In this document: positions 1-11,773 of the stretch, piece after piece | Numbering within the stretch: position 1 is the first letter of the stretch | Layout: each line of letters begins with the position of its first letter | Assembly: GCA_033002965.1 (NCBI GenBank) | Contig: JAURVB010012639.1 | Span: 62,001 to 126,000, forward strand | Source: Piper betle | Taxonomy: Eukaryota; Streptophyta; Magnoliopsida; Piperales; Piperaceae | DNA length: 64,000 bases | Direction of reading: 5' to 3' | Notes under the pieces: generated by a model | Told to the model about the DNA's origin: nothing | Seen by the model: only the letters and a program-made list of their open reading frames with translations | Database searches by the model: none | Made by a program: the position numbers and the translations under genes

Positions 1-382
1 ATCGATATTATTATGTAGATTGGTAGATCGATGTTAGAATTAAGGACCGATTTGTGTATATTAATTGCCCCACTTGTTATAAATAAAAGTGTTTGTTTAG
101 TTAGTATTCTAGAATTCAATTAGCTATTTGTGATGGTTAAATAGCTTTGTGATGAAGGTTAGCATTAATTAATGAATCGATTGCCTCATCCATACTTTAT
201 TAAAGTTTAAAATCTTAATATTTACTTTGATGTTTTTTTTAACTCTCTAATAACTTGTTGCTAATGATTCATAGATCTCTTGTGTATTAATCAAATGTTG
301 AACTTGCTAAATCATGAAATGCATTTATTCTTATTGTTATTGACTGCATAACGAGAATTTTCTTTTATGTGGACTTGCTTGC

Positions 383-430
<48 letters not shown>

Positions 431-2040
431 TTAGTTATATGTATCATGTACTTCCCTTGTCTATTTAATTTATCACGTTGTCTTAGTTGTTGTCTATTAA
501 TTCATTCATAATAGCATTCATACATCATATAGTTGGCATAGGCATTAGTGAGTAGTATTATTTGTATAGGTTCGGTGTAGGAGTTCATCGTCTAGGCGCG
601 AGATCCTGCTTGAGTCTTCTACCAGGTCTGTTAGGACACGCCTCTTTGATTGTTATTCTATTCCATTGATGTTTTGTTTTATAAATCACAGGGCGTGTTA
701 AGTAGTTGTTTTATCAGATCTCTCTTAACAAGGGTCATTTAAACATAATGTTCTTTTAGAATTAAAAACCTCGAGGATAAAATCTCTCGAGCTATTTTTA
801 AAAACTCAGGTCCACCACAAGTAACCTTTGTGCCTATTTACATTATTCCCTTCCCAGTCCTATAAATATGATTTAGTCAAATTTTCTTGTGACCCGAGAG
901 ATGGAGAAACTGAATTATACATACTATGAGAGGGCGCTTGTGTAAGTCACAATAAGCTCTAGATTGATGAGAGGGTCGTTCCATTCCTGAGGGAGGGATT
1001 GTGATAATTCCACGTGTTGAGCCTTCACACCCATGAGAGACATGGAGTAGACGAGTACTATTTTGTACAACGCCAGTCTTGACCTATGGCATCAAAGAAT
1101 ACTGATGGTGATTGCTTGAAAACATATCTGACTTTTATGCTCTAGGCCAAGTGAAATATGGAAGTTTAGAGAGGGCTTATGACATTGGTTTTCTCGAGAG
1201 TGAGACTTTTAAGAAAATGTCGAGAGTGGCACCATACTAGTCAGTTTTTGGGATGCCATCTGCTATACAGCTCGATGGCTCCTCAGTAGTTGCTCGTAGA
1301 GTGTTCAAATGAAGTTACATGATTGTTTTCTTTTACATGAGAGTTAGCTTTCATGTGTCAGTTTGATATTTAGTTATTTTTTAACCAGTAACATCCGTTA
1401 TTGACATTTTTCTACTATTAATATAGGTGAGGAACATGAGTGGGATATGTCGTTCTTGGCAGAGTAGTGATTGCTATTTGCACACACAGACTTGATGCGA
1501 CATGTATTGTTTGTTGTGTGATTTTGTCATGATGTGTTTATTTTATGTTGAAATGACTGAAATATTTTGCAATTGATATAATAGTTGTGATAGATGTGAT
1601 TAGCAAATGGGTCGAGACCCAACTTATAATAGTTATTGTTGTCATCGGTGATCATATGATGCTCTAAAAAATATATATTGTTGTTGTGATTTTATATTAT
1701 AATTAAACAAGTTGGCCTTTTATTGTACTTTTAAGAAAAATTCTATCTATTTTAATTTAAATATTTTTTCTAATTTTATTGTGATTTGATTGATTTTGAG
1801 TATGATTGATTGTCATGGCATTCACATAGCATCCTACTAGGTTTTGCATCTTGCTAAGTTTTGCATCTCATTCATTAATTGGTTGTGCATTATGGTATTT
1901 TTTTAAGTCTTAAGAGGCCTAGAGTGTCTATGTCCCTTTTACATAGGTTTTGATCGACCAACTTAATTGAAGTAAGATGTGGTTTGATCTACTATAACAA
2001 TTCTATTTCTGTTCGAAAATGAACCAAATTTGGAGTATTA
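1..2040 (+). mobile_element. 3' part of a large gypsy-type LTR (truncated by window edge)
   Basis: This stretch matches, block by block, the two complete solo LTRs at 4668-8290 and 50308-53188. Shared blocks include the 'ggtgtaggagttcatcg' region near 570, the 'cctcgaggataa' block near 769, the block with 'gttagctttcatgtgtcag' near 1340-1415, and the terminal 'gaaccaaatttgg' region ending at 2040. It holds no gene. The 5' end of the LTR lies outside the window. The right terminus has decayed from the expected TACA. Confidence 0.6.
386..427. repeat. (TA)n microsatellite
   Basis: About 21 TA units in a row inside the LTR fragment. Confidence 0.95.
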
Positions 2041-4662
2041 TAAAAGCACCAGGTCCCTCTTTGTTGCACAAACTACAAATTTTAAGGGTTTATAACTTAG
2101 ACACAATTGGGACCACAGGGAGGATAAAGAAAAAATAGAATTCCCAACCTCAAAAGATGGAAAGAATAGAATCACTCTTGAAGAACAACAATGAGAATGA
2201 TACAATGGGGTGCAATGCACCCGTAATTTTAAATATCGAACTATTTATCACCCCAAATTTGTAGGTAGTATATACAAGGTATTTTTGTTCAATCAGGTAG
2301 ATTTCAAAATTATAAATAAAATGTATGTTTTATTATATATTAAAACTATTTTTTTCATTAATATTTAATTAAATACCTTGAATTTAAAAAATAGTTCTAG
2401 AGAAAATTTTAGATCAAAAAATCAGATATATGAACTAAAATGGGTATGAATTAAAGCTTAGATGGTAAAGGTATGCAGTATACCGAGTAGGACCGACTCT
2501 TGTGATATAGTATTTAAAATATAATGTATAAGCCACTTTTTCCACACTATTATGCACCTAGGTGTCAAGCCCATTAAGAATGGTATTTTTAGGCCCATTA
2601 GACATATTTAATTAAGAATAAACCTATTATAGTCTCCAATGAAATCATTTTTTTACTCAAAACTAATCAATGTAACTTATTTTGTAAAGAAATTTTAGAA
2701 TTTTTGAGAGAAAGATTACACGGGCTGCATTCCACATAGTTTATATGAGCTAATTTTTAGTATCTCCGGCATAATTGAGTGTTTTTGTATGGACTGGAGT
2801 GCATGATAAAGAGGTTTATAAATTTTTATCTTTTTTAGATATTAATATGTCTTATTTTTAATTTTTTTTAAAAATACACTAGCTTAAATATATTTCAAAG
2901 TTAATTTTTATTACAATTACTTCGAAAATTAAGATGAAAGGATTAAACTCATTAGATTAATTTGAAAATCTATAACTATCTTAATTATTTATTTTTTATT
3001 TGTGTATGGATTTTAGGTAGCGTGAACTACTAAATTGCTCCAAATAGAAGTTGTAGTTCATATAAACTATAGAAAGTACACTTCATGTATAACCGGCTTA
3101 GTTTTTAATAATGTTATTTCATCTTTTATTTTTTTGAATTATTATTTAACATGCAATATAAATTGTCAATCCTGTCTATTCTCAAACCAAATTGAAATTA
3201 TTACAGTAGAACAAACTTATCTCTTATTTCGATTAAGTCAGTTGATCCAAACCTAAGCAAAAAAAACACAAACCCTCTCAGTATTTGTAAGACCCCAAAT
3301 CCAGTTTACTCTCAAATTGGTTATTACAATAGAACAAACAATCTTTTATTCTGATTAAGTCAGTCAACCTAAGTAAAAAGGACCAAGACCTTCTTGACGT
3401 CTGAAGATAGAAAAATGTCGCTACAATGCGCAACTAATGTATGCATAAAATACATACCCTATCAGGATATTATATAAATGTTATGACAAATGATCACACT
3501 TAAAATCACTTAAATTATGATAATTATAAAAATTCTAAATAAAAACCAACAAAGTTTTCCCTAAAAGTGTAATAAGGGCCAACCTAGTAAAAACAACAAT
3601 ATATTTATATATCATCAAACAAGACAAAATTTTTCATTTCCAGCACACCATAATTTTCATGATAACAAAATCAAGACATGAATTGGGTCACCATAATTTT
3701 CATGACAACAAAATCAAGACATGAATTGGGTCTTGATCCATCTGTTCATTTCATCTATCATAGTCATTATATTTATTTTAAATATTATTATCATTTCCAC
3801 ATGAAGCCAGATATATCAACATAATACATAGTAACTAAAAACTTGTTGTGACTCACGCATGCGCCCTCTCACCGTATGTGTAAGCTAGTTTCCTCCATCT
3901 CTTAATTCACAAGAAAATCTGATAAAAAATATATTATATGGCTAGGAAATAGGCCCGAAGGAAACTTGATATGGATCTTAGTTATTGGAAACAGCCGAAG
4001 GGATCTCATCTTTGAGGGTTCTTAATTTAAAAAACATAACGTTTAAATGGCACGTGTTAAATGGGATCCGATAAAACAAATACTTAGCACGTCCTATGAT
4101 CCGTAAAACAAAACAATGATGGAGAAGAGCAATAAAACAAGAGGCTAGTCCTAACGAACCTAGTGAAAACTCCAAGCAAGGTCTCTCACCTAAATGGCGA
4201 GCTCCTAATTCGTACCTACATGAACAAAGTTACTTACTAACGCTCATGCCAACTATACAATGTATATATGAAATGGATGCATGTGAATCATTACATGATC
4301 ACGAATATTATAAATATTAACATTAATATCAGACAATCAACAAATGAGTTAGATGAACAAATTAACAATTCAGGCCTACCTGTCATTACTTTTAACTAAG
4401 TGACTACGTCACAATTTCTAAACTTATCATCATCTCATATCAATTCCCATTTTGAATTAACTTTCTAATCACATAGATAATTAACTTACACAACTATAAA
4501 ATTAATATACAACTCCATCATTTTAAACATCAATAGCACATTGAATTTCATAATCGAATAATTTAAATTATCATTGATCATCATCAATCCTTAATTACAT
4601 AAAAAACTTATCAATCAACAGATAATTATCACAAAATTTCAAAATTAGCATATTACAAAACA
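2041..4662. other. Gene-free spacer with short duplications
   Basis: AT-rich, with no convincing exon. Two local duplications stand out: a loose direct repeat of about 70 bp at 3180-3250 and 3298-3368, and the 43-bp tandem repeat listed separately. The short open frames here have no domain and no codon pattern I trust. Confidence 0.6.
3646..3731. repeat. 43-bp tandem duplication
   Basis: Two near-identical 43-bp units, 3646-3688 and 3689-3731, each beginning CACCATAATTTTCATGA and ending AATTGGGT. They differ at one position, so the duplication is recent. Confidence 0.9.
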
Positions 4663-5187
4663 TGAACTGTAAAACCCCAGCTTTGGGTTACAGTTTTACC
4701 CGCTTATAATTTTGACCGGTTCATGCCAGTCTTGAGTCGGTTCGATTGAGTTCGAACCAGACCACTTTTCAGACCATGAGTATTAGGCACATATGGTCAT
4801 ATGAACATGTTATGGAAGTTGAGTATGCCCAACCTATAGATGATAGCTTCAGTCATGCTGCAGTAGAGCATGAGTTATCAGTGTATACACAAGGTATATA
4901 AATATATATTTTTTGTATGTGTTAGCTAGGGTTTTAGGGCTAGATCTAGGCCTTTACAACGTTTAGTATCTATTTGAGATTTTCAGGGTATCTCATTAGC
5001 ATGCATTATAAGGATTTCGGATCACCGGATTACTCCTATGGGCTAACTTGATTGAGTCGCAGATTTTCACCCTATTGAGTTCAGAGTTTCGAGGTCCATT
5101 TAGCCTTTTTACCTCAATTACCGCCTATAGAGTCACTTTACGCCTCGAGTTAGTTTCGACTTTAGACGGTCATGATCCAAGTTTTCC

Positions 5188-5190
<3 letters not shown>

Positions 5191-5219
<29 letters not shown>
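5191..5219. repeat. (TA)n microsatellite
   Basis: About 14 TA units inside the solo LTR. Confidence 0.95.
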
Positions 5220-5222
<3 letters not shown>

Positions 5223-6797
5223 ACATACACACGTACATACGTACATACATACTGTATATACCCATAGTTGGGCTCTACTAGGCCCATGAGTTGTTGGGCG
5301 TTTGGATTGTGCCATGTGGCAAGAGCAGAGCTGTCCATGTCAGCCCTAGCTTTCACCCATTTATTTTTCAGAGAATTTCCCATGATTTTAGACGATTTCC
5401 ACCGCTAGCGTCGCCACCAATTTGGACTGCCACCTTTGGCCAGCCGACTAGTACGATTATGACCGCCTTGCGGCCAGCTATCGTCCAATACGAGCCACCA
5501 CCACTAGCGTCGCCACAACAACTGCCGGCGACAACATTTTTATCACTGGTTTCCACCACCGTCGTTGCCTTTCGGGCCATTTCCAACGCCGGCAAGCCTC
5601 CACCGGCTAGGCCGACCACTCATATAACTTGCCCTCGCCGAGATCTTTCATTTGAGAGCAGACCCCAACCACCACTGTGAATGCAGTCACCGCTGGCGAC
5701 ATTGCCGCACCTGGCGGCAATTTCACCGCTTTCTGGCCATTTATCGGCCAACCAGTAGTCGGGCTATGTCGATCACCACCTCCATCACCTCCTCCTTGAT
5801 ATCCTCTATCGATCGCAACCGGCAGCAGCCTTCATCACACCGCCATTGGCGATTTCCGACAACGGGTGCCGCCAACCTATTTGCCCGTGTTCGCCCAGCC
5901 GTGACTCTGTTCACATGTCCACGTCCTTGCCCGCATCTTCCTAGTTAACCCAGCCCACTAATTTAATTAACCTTGACCATGTTGGTTCAACCTATTCGAC
6001 TCGGTTTGATTCAGCCTAATTGACTTGGTTCACAATATTCACTTGTTTCGAACCGTTTTTGTCCGTTTCTCAACCATTTTTGGTAATTCGAGACACCTAC
6101 ATTAGTTTAGATGTATATTCACATTATTTAACATATTTAGATATTATGAAAAAAATTTAATTTATTATTTATTTTGTATAGTTATTTATTTATTTATTCA
6201 TTATTATTCAATTCTTGTCATTTGTATATTTGTTAATTATAATGCATGTTTATATGATTATTTATTATTATTAATGATATATTTACTTAATAATATTAGC
6301 CTTATTTATGTTTACTAAATGGTATTTATTTATTTATTTATCTATTTGCTTGTTCGCGTGTATGCTATTATTTATTTGTATTAATTATGTATTCCCGTAT
6401 TAGATAATTAAGATATTATTATTATTATTCATGATTAATTAATATTAACTATTTATTTATATATTTATTTATTTTTCAAATTATTATGTTTTTATTTATT
6501 TAATTATTTATATGTTTACTAACACGAGTATATGTGACATTTACTCATGTTTAGCTGTATATTTATAATGTATAATTATATTATTATTTTATTATTAGAG
6601 TATTATTTATTTTCATATATTTATTATTTATCTATCTATCCATGAGTTGAGTTATTTATTTATTTTTATTTTTTATTAGTCATTTTCTTTATTATATCTC
6701 AATTTGCGTGATGAATATGTAGTTGTAGATTTGTTTAGCATTGTCTTTTATTGTAATGCTCGTGATGATGTGAGCACACATCACGATCATGTTTCGT

Positions 6798-7583
6798 ATA
6801 AAATTATCAGTCTTTTACTTAGCAGTAAGTTTCGATGTAGGTTCCAGGTTTCGAGCTCGCCGTAGATGAGACGTTACGCTTGGAGCTTAGACCACAAGTC
6901 TCTTAGGACTCTTCTCAATTTTATCGCTATATTCTATCGTTGATTTGATTTTCAAATCGTAAGATGTGTTAAATGGTTGTTTTAACAGACCCCACTTAAC
7001 ACAGGTCATTTAAACATTTTACTTTTGTAATTAATAACTATCGATGATGAGATCCATCGCATTGTTTTCGAACTCAGATTCACCTCAAGTTACCTTCAGG
7101 CCTATTTATATGATTCTCTTCCTTATCGTATATATAGTTTTTATCAAGTTTTCACTGAACATAGAGTTGGTGAAATTGGCCATGCATCATATAAAATTGT
7201 CAGTCTTTTACTTAGTAATGCATTGCAATGTAGGTCCCGGAGTCCAAGCTTGCCATAGATGTACCGATGCGCTTAGAGCTTGGACCACAGATCCATTAGA
7301 ACTCTTCTCATCTTTATTGCTTTAGTCTATCATGGATTTGATTCCCAAATCACAGGACATATTAAGTGGTTGTTTTATCAGGCCCCACTTAACACAAACC
7401 ATTTAGATGTATTTTACTTCCGGGATTAATAACCCTCGAGGATGAGATCCCTTGAGTTGTTTTTGAACTAAGATTCACCACAAGTTACCTTTCGGGGGTC
7501 TATTATATAAATCCATTATCATGACTATATATAATTTTATCGAGTTTTCAGTGAGATGAGAGATGGTGAAACCGACTCGCACA
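6798..7583 (+). repeat. Tandem duplication of about 395 bp inside the solo LTR
   Basis: 6798-7190 and 7191-7583 match along their length. Each begins ATAAAATT(A/G)TCAGTC, passes through a 'tttgattt...aaatc' block and the '(g)atgagatcc' block, and ends near GGTGAAA. Only one copy is present in the LTR at 50308-53188. The duplication explains part of the extra length of this element. Confidence 0.8.
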
Positions 7584-8295
7584 TACCATGAGTGGGTTCA
7601 TGTGCCAGTCACAGCAGGCTCTAGAGTAGTAGGAGGGTTGTTCCATTCCCGAGGGATCTTAACAGCTCCACGTTTTGAGTTTCCTCATACCGGAAGAAAC
7701 GTGGAGGTTTAAAGGTACTGTTTAGTACAACGCACGTCTAGACATGTGGTTCAAAAGGTACTGAATGCGACTTCTTGGTAGTCCCAAGGGATCAGGAAAA
7801 AATGAAAAATGTCGAAAGGGGCATTAGTAGATCAGCTAGTTCAGGATACTACTTGGTCTGCAACCTGGTGGCTCCTCACTAGATGCCCTTATGAAGAGTT
7901 CAGTAGAAGTATATAATGGGTTTTTTAAATGAGAGTTTTCTCTCATTTGACAGTTTGATATTTAGTTATTTTGCAAACCAGTAATATCTATTACTGATGT
8001 TTTTCATAGTATATATGTAGGTCTTGTGTTCCTGAGCCGGCTTTAGTGGGAGGACAAATAATCACTACACACACTTGAGCCCAACACAATTTTTTTCTTT
8101 CCTACTTTTATATATATTTGATGAATTTTCATGCATATTTAGTAATGTCTTTCATTCTCAAGATGCCAAGTGGGTTACTTCAATCTATTTTATTAATCAA
8201 GTCTTACTGATTATTAGCTATACATATGACTCGACTCGATCGTAACATTTCTGATTCGGTTCTTAGGTGAACCAAAATCAGGGTGGTACATGAAC

Positions 8296-11047
8296 AATTC
8301 ATAAAAATTATGGATGATATACATAATGATCAAAATGAATTAAAAATCTAAATTTGGATAAGCGAAAAGCATCTAATAATGATTCAGAAACAAATCGACG
8401 ACGACAATGGTGGTGATCGCGATTGTCAACGAGGGGTAGCGGTCATGGCTGGAAAGTGGGAGAACAAGAAGGAGGAGGTAGGTATGGGAAGGGAAAAGAT
8501 GGAGAATAAGAGGCTGGTGTGGTTGTTGACAGCGGTGCTGCTGGTGGCGGGGGTCGTCGGGAGAAAGGGGTCGAGGTGTTGGGTAGATGATGAAGGGCAA
8601 AAAGGGTGCACTAGGTAAGTCGTGTTCTTCTGTTTTTTTTTTTTTTTACACTCGGCTAGGGTGAGACCAACTAGGTGTAAAGTGGGTTCTAAAAGCTCCT
8701 AAAAAGCTGCTTAAGGGCTATTAAGGCATGTTAAGCATGTCATGAATGCGAGTCAAAATAAAAATGAGGATAAAATAAGGTCGTTATCTGTTGAATGACA
8801 TGCTCTAAAACTACCAACCCAATTAAAAATCTTAACCATCATGTCCTAACAAAATCAACGACTTAAATCTAATTTCTATGATCTAGTAAACAAAATAAAA
8901 TGTTCATAGCATATTTTATATATACTAATAAATCAGTCTGCTTTTGTGTATCTGATGCTATTGTCATATATTCGAGCATACATGAACCCTCATAGCACGT
9001 ACACAAGATCGGCCTAAGCCCCACGCATGTGTTCTGAAAACTAAAGTGACCCGGACAAACAATCAAACCGACCAGATAGCGACTATAAAACCTTAACTCG
9101 AGTCATGGGTTTTAAATAAATATTGTTCATCCACATGTATAACACTAATGTGCAACTATTGCTCACATTTGTGTTGTCGATTGATAAAACCAGTCACGTC
9201 CAACTAATCGGCTCGATTGTAACCGGGTTGATTGAGTCTAATCCAAGTCAAGCAATATCGTTATAGAATGACCAACTAATTTTTTTATTCAAATTAATGA
9301 ATTTCATGATTTTGAGTATGGCATGTTTGAGGGGATGAAATATATCCCATACAAGGAAGCATTTTTTAAATTAACTTGCTTTGCTTTCTTGTAGGCTTAC
9401 ATTTTCTCATATGTTACCTCTTTCTTGTCAAGATTTATTTGTAACTGTTGGATACGTTGACTTATAAAACATGTTAGACATTGCAAGTAACTGGCCTCCA
9501 ATACAATTTTTTAAAAATTTTCTTGTAAAACGAGAAAGTGTTGAGAAGTGAGTTACATGATATCTTATTTCATCTTTTTTATAATTAACAAGACTACACC
9601 GGCAAAATGAGAACTAGTTGATTGATTGTCAATTTAGATCTATTAAGTAAGATGTTGTGTCATGCACCACTAGAGACAGGCTCTAATTTTATAAATAAAC
9701 AATCGTTCATGAATAATAAGATCCTTCTAATTTTAAAGATATACCAACTAAAGGATTAGAGAGACAACAATAGTTTGATATTTTTTTAAAAAACATTGTT
9801 GTATTTTGTTCGGTCGAATCTCATATTTTTCAACAGAAGGCGACATTTCTCTCCTATCAATAATAATAATCTATGCTTTAAAGAAACCCCTTGAGAATTT
9901 ATGATTGGGATGGTTTAATATTTTTAAAACATGAATAATTAAGTATAAATGGCATTAATAATTTGATCCTGGTTTTCATTTCTACATAAACTATCCCCAT
10001 TGTTTATCATCCAATTGGAACTAGAATTCAAATATATTCTGAGTATTGTAACTTTGAAATATTTATTTGCTTGCAAACAATTTATTTATTTATTTTTAGG
10101 TAACCATCAATAACTATTTCATAATTTTAGACGTAAATAACTTGACCTTAAAAATCATGGAGAACATTGTTCTTAATTTGATAGTTGATTTTTACCTAAT
10201 AGTTGAAATTAATCATAAGTTAATATCTAATTTGCCAAATTAGACATGGCCATTAACTTGTCTCACCAACTACATTGTTAAGCACAAGCAATTATTTTCA
10301 ACTTCTTTTGATAATTTTCACGATATTTTAAAAAATATTTGTGATTTTTTTATAAAAAATCGGTACAAGTCCTAGACATCACTTAGATCTCAAGTTTCTC
10401 GATACTTTTTTTACTCTAAAAACTTTGACTCTACTCTATGGTTTCTTGAGCCAAATTTTATTTATCATATACTCCAAAAAATTACTAAAATATATTGTTT
10501 TCTTTTCGTTGTATTTAAATTAATATTTAAACTAATATAAATCATATATATTAATTTGATTAATTTTAAGTGTAAAAAATAATAATGTATACTAATTAAT
10601 AATGCTCGTGCAGCCATGTTGAGTGATATTTAGCTCAAATACAAATGTGTAGATAAGTGTTTTATTCTTATAATTAACTCTAATTACTCTAACTAACAAG
10701 CTAATATGTAAAATATAAATCAGACTAATTTGCACTCGAATAAAATTAAGCGAAGCACATCAAATATCTCGACTCGAAAATCCTTACTCACATCTACTAG
10801 TTATCAAATATCTTGATGTCTCATGGTAGATGAGAAAATTATTAGGCTTATCCCACAATTATCGTAGAGTGTGTTAATGGCTCGTATATAAGTTAATAAG
10901 AAAGTATTATTTTCTAAACTAATTTTTGGATTTAGAGAGATCCATGATACTTATTACAAGTTCCCGACAAACACAGTTTTGCGTGGATCTTATTTTTTAA
11001 AACGATCGATATCCCCTCCGGTGCCGTGTTTTTAACTTTTTTGTTGG
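8296..11047. other. Gene-free spacer upstream of the ABCG array
   Basis: AT-rich sequence without recognisable exons. Near 8379-8618 there is a purine-rich, overlapping-frame stretch that looks like low-complexity sequence, followed by a T run at 8632-8647. A block near 9329-9365 containing GGGATGAAATATATCCCATA recurs at 19640-19674. No RNA gene was seen. Confidence 0.55.
9085..9260 (+). mobile_element. 5'-end fragment of the same gypsy LTR family
   Basis: The sequence at 9085-9120 (TATAAAACCTTAACTCGAGT and on) matches the first bases of the LTR at 50308. The following 'cggctcgattgtaaccggg' resembles the next LTR block. It is truncated, with no target duplication visible. Confidence 0.45.
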
Positions 11048-11526
11048 CTGCTCGTCGCACATCTCCGTCCCAACGTGCATCACATGCATGCAATTTTGCC
11101 TATTAATGAGCTTGCTGCACCACTGCATGTCCATAGTCTGACTAAGCCCACCCATGAATCTCTTTCGTTCCCTGCTCGTCGTACATCTCCGTCCCAGCGT
11201 GCATCACATGCATACAATTTTGCTTATTGATGAGATTGCTTCACCACTGCATGCCCAGTCTTACTGAATCTCTTTGGTTCACTGTTCATCGTACATCTCC
11301 GTCAAAGCGTGCATCACATGCATGCAATTTTGCTTATTAATGAGCTTGCTTCACCACTGCATGTCCATAGTTTGACTAAACCCACCCATGAATCTCTTTG
11401 GTCCACTGTTCGTCTTACATCTCCATCCCAGCGTGCATCACATGCATGCAATTCTGCTTATAAATGAGCTTGCTTCACCACTGCATGTCCATAGTCTTAC
11501 TAAACCCACCATGAATCTCTTCTCGG
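11048..11526 (+). promoter_or_regulatory. Four tandem copies of a core-promoter-like unit (RY box + TATA-like)
   Basis: Four units start at 11048, 11172, 11282 and 11406; the first three are 124, 110 and 124 bp. Each has 'acatctcc(g/a)tc', then 'gtgcatcacatgcat' (RY motif CATGCATG in three units, CATGCATA in unit 2), then a TATA-like stretch about 17 bp later. That stretch reads CTATTAATGAG, CTTATTGATGAG or CTTATTAATGAG in units 1-3 and a proper CTTATAAATGAG in unit 4 (11457-11468). The array ends about 250 bp before the ABCG start codon. RY boxes are known targets of B3 factors (ABI3/FUS3/LEC2 class). A promoter role is inferred from position and motif. Confidence 0.6.
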
Positions 11527-11773
11527 CGGGCATGGTGTACTGCCAATGCAGAGTTTGTTACTCCCCTGCTCGTTTTGGTAGGCCTGCTAATTGCATGCTT
11601 GCTAAGCGTTTGTGAATTTGTCCAAGACCAGTGGTTTTTGGTGTTGGCATTTTTATGGGTCTGGGGATGAGCTAATTATGGGACTGTAAATTCATGGCCT
11701 AGCTTCTGTTCGGATTTGTGTTTTGTGCTTTGTGTTTGTCAAAGTTTTTAGGTGAGGTGAGGTAGCTCGATTA

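Larger units (their letters stand above)
4668..8290 (+). mobile_element. Solo LTR, Ty3/gypsy (Tekay/Del-like), 3.6 kb
   Basis: The element begins TGTAAAACCCC and ends GGTGGTACA. It is flanked by a perfect 5-bp target duplication, TGAAC, at 4663-4667 and 8291-8295. Its body is collinear with the second solo LTR at 50308-53188: a GC-rich proline/arginine-like stretch (about 5290-5950), an AT-rich part, the 'cctcgaggatgagatcc' block, and a 3' terminal block. There is no gag-pol, primer-binding site or second LTR, so a solo LTR left by LTR-LTR recombination is the simplest reading. TG...CA ends with TGTAACACCC-like termini are known from Tekay/Del chromoviruses; the clade is inferred. Confidence 0.85.

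Noticed and set aside
5291..5948. Open frames of 98-129 codons
   Set aside because: Same GC-rich LTR segment; no domain, no splice context and opposite-strand frames equally open.
8379..8618. Three overlapping frames on both strands
   Set aside because: Purine-rich low complexity in a spacer; no family resemblance and no splice context.
11388..11615. 75-codon open frame before ABCG copy 1
   Set aside because: It runs through tandem promoter-like units; the repeated peptide follows from the DNA repeat. A small upstream frame in the leader cannot be excluded but has no support.
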